A stretch of 64,000 bases of DNA, from NCBI GenBank assembly GCA_964006375.1, contig OZ023264.1, positions 178,381,131 through 178,445,130 of the forward strand, given 5' to 3'. Below are positions 60,009 through 64,000 of the stretch, piece by piece. The notes under the pieces were generated by a model. That model worked only from the letters and a program-made list of their open reading frames with translations. It was not told the origin of the DNA and searched no databases. Numbering within the stretch: the first letter of the stretch is position 1; every line of letters begins with the position of its first letter. Position numbers and translations under genes: made by a program. Origin of the DNA: Tillus elongatus. Lineage: Eukaryota; Arthropoda; Insecta; Coleoptera; Cleridae.

Positions 60009-60140
60009 ATGCGTACTTATTACAGGTGGTTATTAAGTAAAAACTTGAAAATAAACTTAGATAAAACAGTGTACATAAAGCTCGCACGAAAAGGTACATG
60101 CATAAAATATATAAATATTAATATAAAGAATCAAAAAATC
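60009..60140 (+). pseudogene. Small non-LTR RT fragment (post-motif-C region)
   Basis: TYYRWLLSKNLKINLDKTVY then NINIKNQKI: the segment that follows the YADD motif in CR1/Jockey-type RTs (WLLxNxLxIN-xKT). No other part of it is nearby. Confidence 0.55.
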
Positions 60141-60145
60141 AAACC

Positions 60146-61045
60146 TGTAAATACGAGGGCGGGTCAACAAGTCCGTGACTTTTTGAATTTCCCGCCCCTT
60201 TGCAGGAACACTGCTCTTGTCAACAAGCAGCAAGCAGCAAGCTGTGTCATTTAGTTTGTGTTAGATAGCCATTGAAAGCAGACAACCTCTTGAGTTATAA
60301 CGAAAATGGAAAAAAGTGAATTTCGTGTGCCCATCAAACATTATTTTTTGCTGAAAAGACATCACTCAAACCAAGACTAAGCTTGATAAATACTATGGGG
60401 ACTCTGCACCATCAATTTCCATGGGAAAAAAGTAGTTTACTGAATTTTGTTGTGGCCGTACAAGCACAAATCACACTGAACATTGTGGACGTCCAGTTGA
60501 CGTTGCTACACCCGAAACAATTGAAAAAATTTACGATATTGTGTTGGCCGATCAGAGATTGAAAGTGCGGGAGATTGTGGAAGCCATAGATATCACATGG
60601 CTCAGTGGTTTCGATCTTGCATGATCACTTGGGTATGAGAAAGCTATCCGCAAGATGGGTGCCGCGTTTGCTCACAATCGACCACAAACGCAATCGTGTG
60701 ACCACTTCGAAGGAGTGTTTGGCATTTTTCAACCGCAATAGTGACGAGTTTTTGCGCCGTTTCGTAACCGTGGACGAAACATGGATTCACCACAACAGAC
60801 CAGAGACCAAGCAGCAGTAAAAACAGTGGGTTTCCCCGTGCGAATCTGCGCTGAAGAAGACCAAGGTGGGTTTGCCAGCCAATAAAGTCGTGGCGACGGT
60901 TTTTTGATATGCACGCGGTATAATCCACAGTGATTACCTTCAAAAGGGAAGAATAATCAATGGCGAATATTATACCAACTTATTGGACTGATTCAATGAC
61001 GATTTTAACAAAAAACGACCGCATTTGGCCAAGAAAAAAGTTCTT
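60146..61045 (+). pseudogene. irritans-like mariner, 5' two-thirds
   Basis: Begins with a terminal-repeat-like ACGAGGGCGGGTCAACAAG (60151-60170). ATG at 60306: MEKSEFRVPIKHYFLLKR, then frame breaks; HCGRPVDVATPETIEKI, VLADQRLKVREIVEAIDI, RKLSARWVPRLLTIDHK, RRFVTVDETWIHHNRPETK with the first catalytic aspartate, VVATVF and YYTNLLDSMTI-like text to KKKVLFP at about 61045. The second and third catalytic residues are missing because Jockey sequence takes over. Several stops. Confidence 0.82.
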
Positions 61046-62164
61046 TTCCCAGTCATTTTGCAGCTCGGATATCACAATGACGAACCCGACCTCCCAAGGA
61101 AAAAGGTACTGTGGCCAGTTTTCACAGAGCATCTTAAACACCCTTAGCAATATTCCAGTTATTGGCAGCATCCCCGAACTCGAGGGTGCGGTGGATAATC
61201 TACAATTCCAAATCTAATTTTCTATCGAACATGCATCAAGGACGTACCCCGCCCCAAGCAATCTGCCGCCATTTACGTCCAGTATCAGAGAAATGATACT
61301 CGAAAAGAACCACGTGCGTAGACTACCTCAATGCACCCGAAACCCCACAGACAAACGAGACGCAAACAAACTCATCAAACAAGTACAATCTGCCCTACAA
61401 GAACTCCGCAAAAACCATTGGGAGGAACGCATGCAAACCCTGTCCGCCCAAGACAATTCCATCTGGCAAATGGTAAGAGCCCTTCGCTCCCAAAAACTTC
61501 TGATAACCCCACTTCACGGCTGTAACGGTGTTGTATACACGGATTCGGAGAAAGCAAGTGCATTCACAGATCATCTGGAGTTGCAATTCCGCCCAAATTA
61601 TAACAACGTTGATCTGTCGTACGTTGCAAGAACACACCGATATGTCAGGAGTGCGCTTGCGCCACCCCAGACACAACTATCGAACAAGTTTCCCAAATAA
61701 TCAAATCATTAAAAATAGGAAAGCTCCGGGATACGATGGAATCTCAAACGAAGCCCTGAAAAACCTCCCCCGCAAAGCCGTGGTATTCCTAGTTACGATT
61801 ATGAATACCATGCTGGGATTTCAACATTTTCCTTCCATGTGAAAACTTGCCAACATTATCAACATCCCCAAAACCCAGCAAAGATCCGCTGTTCCCTCAG
61901 AACTACAGGCCCATTAGCCTACTACCAGTCATCGGCAAAATCGCCAAAAATCTGATTCAGAAAAGGCTAGCTTCATTCATCTCTGAGAATCATATCCTAC
62001 CAGACGAGCAATTCCAGCACTCCACTACAGACCAAGTCCTTCGTGTGGTGGAAAACATCACTGAAGGATTTAATAAAAGCAAGTCAACTGGTGCAATATT
62101 TCTCGACATTGCTCAAGCTTTGGATAGGGCTTGGCATGCGAGCCTCCTAAACAAACTTCTATAA
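61046..62164 (+). pseudogene. Jockey-type non-LTR retrotransposon fragment
   Basis: Plus-strand, three frames: PVILQLGYHNDEPDLPRKK and SIPELEGAVDNLQFQI (end of the endonuclease-RT linker), MILEKNHVRRLPQCTRNPTD, NHWEERMQTLSAQDNSIW, then KNRKAPGYDGISNEALKNLP, QNYRPISLLPVIGKIAKNLI and a motif-A region GAIFLDIAQALDRAW (usual AFD is ALD). The fragment ends at SLLNKLL (62164), before motifs B and C. This linker-to-motif-A layout is characteristic of the Jockey clade. Both borders are abrupt, with no A tail. Confidence 0.82.
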
Positions 62165-62606
62165 TTCAATTATTGCCTCAACTGCTGACTGTTGAAGAAA
62201 AGCAAGGGCGTGTGCTTTGAAAAAAGAGTTCCGAAATGATCCAAACTTTTGGAAATAAAGAGACATGAGAAGAATGCGTTTTGCCAGCGTTGCTGAGGCA
62301 TGGTCGGGCGTCACAGAGGACGAATTTAAAAAATGTTTTGAACAATTGAATAAAAGATTAGACAAGTCAACTGGTGCCAGTGGAGAGTACTTTCAAGGGA
62401 AATGAAGGTTTTTTGTTTAAAAATTAAATAAGGAAGTTTAAAAAAATATCTTCGGTTTCTTGTAGGTACCCCCTTGTATATGTTAATTTGTACTAATAAA
62501 ATGTTTGGTTGTTTGGTTTTTTTTATTGTACTTTCAATCATCCGGAATTGTTCAGTAATCCGGCCATTGTCTGGTCCCATATGTGTCAGATTATCAAGAT
62601 GGTACT
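62165..62606 (+). mobile_element. Transposon 3' remnant: transposase C-terminus and pogo-type inverted end
   Basis: 62284-62405 reads SVAEAWSGVTEDEFKKCFEQ then GASGEYFQGK-stop. The AEAW-VT pattern fits the pogo/Tigger C-terminus, while GEYF-G before the stop is mariner-like, so the coding piece is ambiguous. The end 62516-62606 read in reverse is CAGTACCATCTTGATAATC, GGGACCAGACAATGGCCGG, a pogo/Tigger-type terminal repeat. Confidence 0.55.
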
Positions 62607-63130
62607 GTATTTCTAATAGAAAATGGAAGCCAATTTGATATATTTTTTATATAAAACTTTTAAAAAATTAAGCACGAAAGGGTTTAACTTGCCTTCTAGG
62701 AAAAACTGGTTAGCTCAGTCAAGTCTCACTAAATTATTTTTTGGACTAACATGGAGTTTTGCTCTCACAAGGCATTTATGATAACCATAAATTATTATCG
62801 TTATTACTATTATAGCTATTGATTTTATCTTTCTGATTTGACTAATAGACAAACATGACTAATGTTTTAAAGAGCATTGAATGGATATTTAGTTTTATTT
62901 ATATGTTTATTTATTACAATAAGCAATAATTCACTAGTTCACAAATAAAATTAAAAAATATGCTCATCAAATAAAATAACCTTTTTTTGTATTAATTTAG
63001 ATGTGCTGAATGCATATATGACTATAAAAAATTTCACCACATCAGGATTTTAAAATATCCAACTCAAATCTGATAGGGGATGCTAGTAAAATATATTAAA
63101 TACAGACTTGGAGACTACTTCTCTGGCTTC
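62607..63130. other. Nothing recognised
   Basis: AT-rich spacer. Confidence 0.45.
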
Positions 63131-63144
63131 ACTGTTGATTTTCG

Positions 63145-63570
63145 TTGGTGAAGGACGTAGCCAGCGTGTTGGCTAACTGGAGCAAGTGGCCCTTACTATT
63201 TAACGCTAAAGAAAAATCTTGTTTCCTGACAAAAGCTGGAGTTTATAAATTGGCTTGTACACATTGTAACGCAATCTACATAGGTCAAACTTCTAGAAAT
63301 TTTAACACCCGACACAAAGAACATATTTCTGCATTTAGAAATAACCACGCTGACAAATCTACATTTGCAAAACATATTATTGATACCGAACATAGACCTA
63401 CAGTAAATAACCGCATACAACCACTACATTTTTATAATGACAAACGTAAACTAGACTTTTTTGAAGCTTTGGAAGTCAAAAAGCACCCACACGACAACAG
63501 CTACCTTGTTTGAAACGAGCAAACTGATTTAATGAATTCCCCTTTCTTGGATATTCTTCTTTCTAATTAA
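63145..63570 (+). pseudogene. PLE GIY-YIG endonuclease, in-frame TGA near the C-terminus
   Basis: The nuclease that gives PLEs their target nicking. GVYKLACTHCNAIYIGQTSR carries GIY (as GVY), the CxxC pair and YIG; then RNFNTRHKEHISAF with the family's arginine and histidine, STFAKHIIDTEH and FEALEVKKHPH. TGA at 63511-63513 follows YLV, yet the same frame stays open with NEQTDLMNSPFLDILLSN to a TAA at 63568-63570, the usual PLE ending. So the TGA looks like a recent nonsense change. The upstream RT is missing: before KSCFLTKAG the frame runs into the inverted terminal sequence. Confidence 0.85.
63169..63196 (+). repeat. 28-bp inverted repeat, left copy
   Basis: TTGGCTAACTGGAGCAAGTG and GCCCTTAC; its reverse complement is 63973-64000 with one difference. 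Confidence 0.85.
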
Positions 63571-64000
63571 ATAAGTCAAACAAAATAAATTTAACTATTC
63601 TTTCAAAAAAGTTGCAATAAGATAATGAGTTGATGTATGTCGATATTTTCGTTGTATAGAGACTGCTTTTATACTGTTATTGTTTAATTATTTTATTGTT
63701 GTAACTGTTGTCATAGTTATAGGCTAGTTCTATTTTTATGTTAAATATTGACATACATCACATAGACATTTTGAAAGCCTCATCTATCATCTGTGTTTCA
63801 TTTTTATTTTCAATTTGATAAATTTTTTGATCAAAACATCATATCATAACATAGCAACAGATCTTTATTTGTAGTTGTCATGATTTCGTACTAATTCAAT
63901 TTTAATCTGTCTGAGAATGCTGTCAAGCAGCGAAACTAGAGTCACAGAAACGCTGAAGAACATCCAGAATTCGTAAGGGCCACTTGCTCCAGTTAGCTAA
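63571..64000 (+). mobile_element. Penelope-like terminal region
   Basis: Follows the GIY-YIG frame directly. Shared with 43440-43620 (TTTTTATTT-TAGTTGTC, CTGTCTGA, GCGAAAC). Ends in GTAAGGGCCACTTGCTCC AGTTAGCTAA, the inverted copy of 63169-63196, suggesting that a head-to-head or inverted arrangement continues beyond the window. Confidence 0.65.
63907..63947 (+). ncRNA. Hammerhead-like motif (best candidate)
   Basis: CTGT / CTGAGAA / T-GCTG-TCAAG-CAGC / GAAAC-TAGA-GTC / ACAG. Outer stem CTGT/ACAG (4 bp), stem II GCTG/CAGC (4 bp), GAAA, a two-pair stem III (AC/GT) with TAGA loop and the canonical GTC cleavage triplet. One core base (G8 to A) and an extra T depart from the consensus. Confidence 0.45.

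Overview
This window looks like repeat-dominated nuclear DNA from an arthropod, most likely an insect. It is AT-rich, carries about twenty long (TA)n microsatellites, and almost every reading frame with recognisable content belongs to a mobile element typical of insect genomes: Tc1/mariner transposons of the DD41D type, irritans-like mariners, a pogo-like element, Penelope-like elements (PLEs), CR1/Jockey-, R4- and I-group non-LTR retrotransposons, and a tRNA-derived SINE. I cannot name the order or species from sequence alone. No complete host gene is visible. The best host candidate is a minus-strand coding stretch at 57.7-59.75 kb that is split by an I-like retrotransposon with a 13-bp target duplication.

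Layout. 0-15 kb: a DD41D transposon with an intact transposase (3.7-5.75 kb), a SINE (7.1-7.4 kb), PLE ends beside TA tracts (9-10 kb), a 441-bp tandem duplication (12.2-13.1 kb) and many copies of an abundant repeat (here A-block, (TA)n, B-block). 15-26 kb: a CR1/Jockey-like retrotransposon (15.7-18.6 kb), a palindromic PLE inside a TA tract (19.4-20.6 kb), a PLE reverse-transcriptase remnant (23.7-24.3 kb) and a decayed mariner (24.3-25.1 kb). 26-36 kb: an I-like insertion with an in-frame duplicated RNase H (27.2-28.7 kb), the second DD41D copy with one frameshift (30.7-32.7 kb), and a 1.1-kb direct duplication of B-block, D-block and MITE. 36-48 kb: two more CR1/Jockey-like pieces, an R4-like piece fused in frame to one of them, a second SINE, a PLE tail and another I-like fragment. 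48-64 kb: a 3.6-kb palindrome with a second DD41D family exactly at its centre (50.3-53.9 kb), a perfect-looking 100-bp hairpin (55.2 kb), another CR1-like RT (55.8-57.6 kb), the split host candidate, a graveyard of nested pogo, mariner and Jockey pieces (59.8-62.6 kb) and a PLE GIY-YIG end running off the window.

How the parts relate. TA tracts inside the abundant A/(TA)n/B repeat act as landing sites: both DD41D families, and several PLE ends, sit directly against (TA)n. Mariner-type elements are found at the exact dyad centre of larger palindromes in two unrelated families. The non-LTR elements are mostly 5'-truncated, and two insertions have readable target-site duplications. The near-identity of the two large DD41D copies implies recent transposition; most other elements carry stops and frameshifts and are dead.
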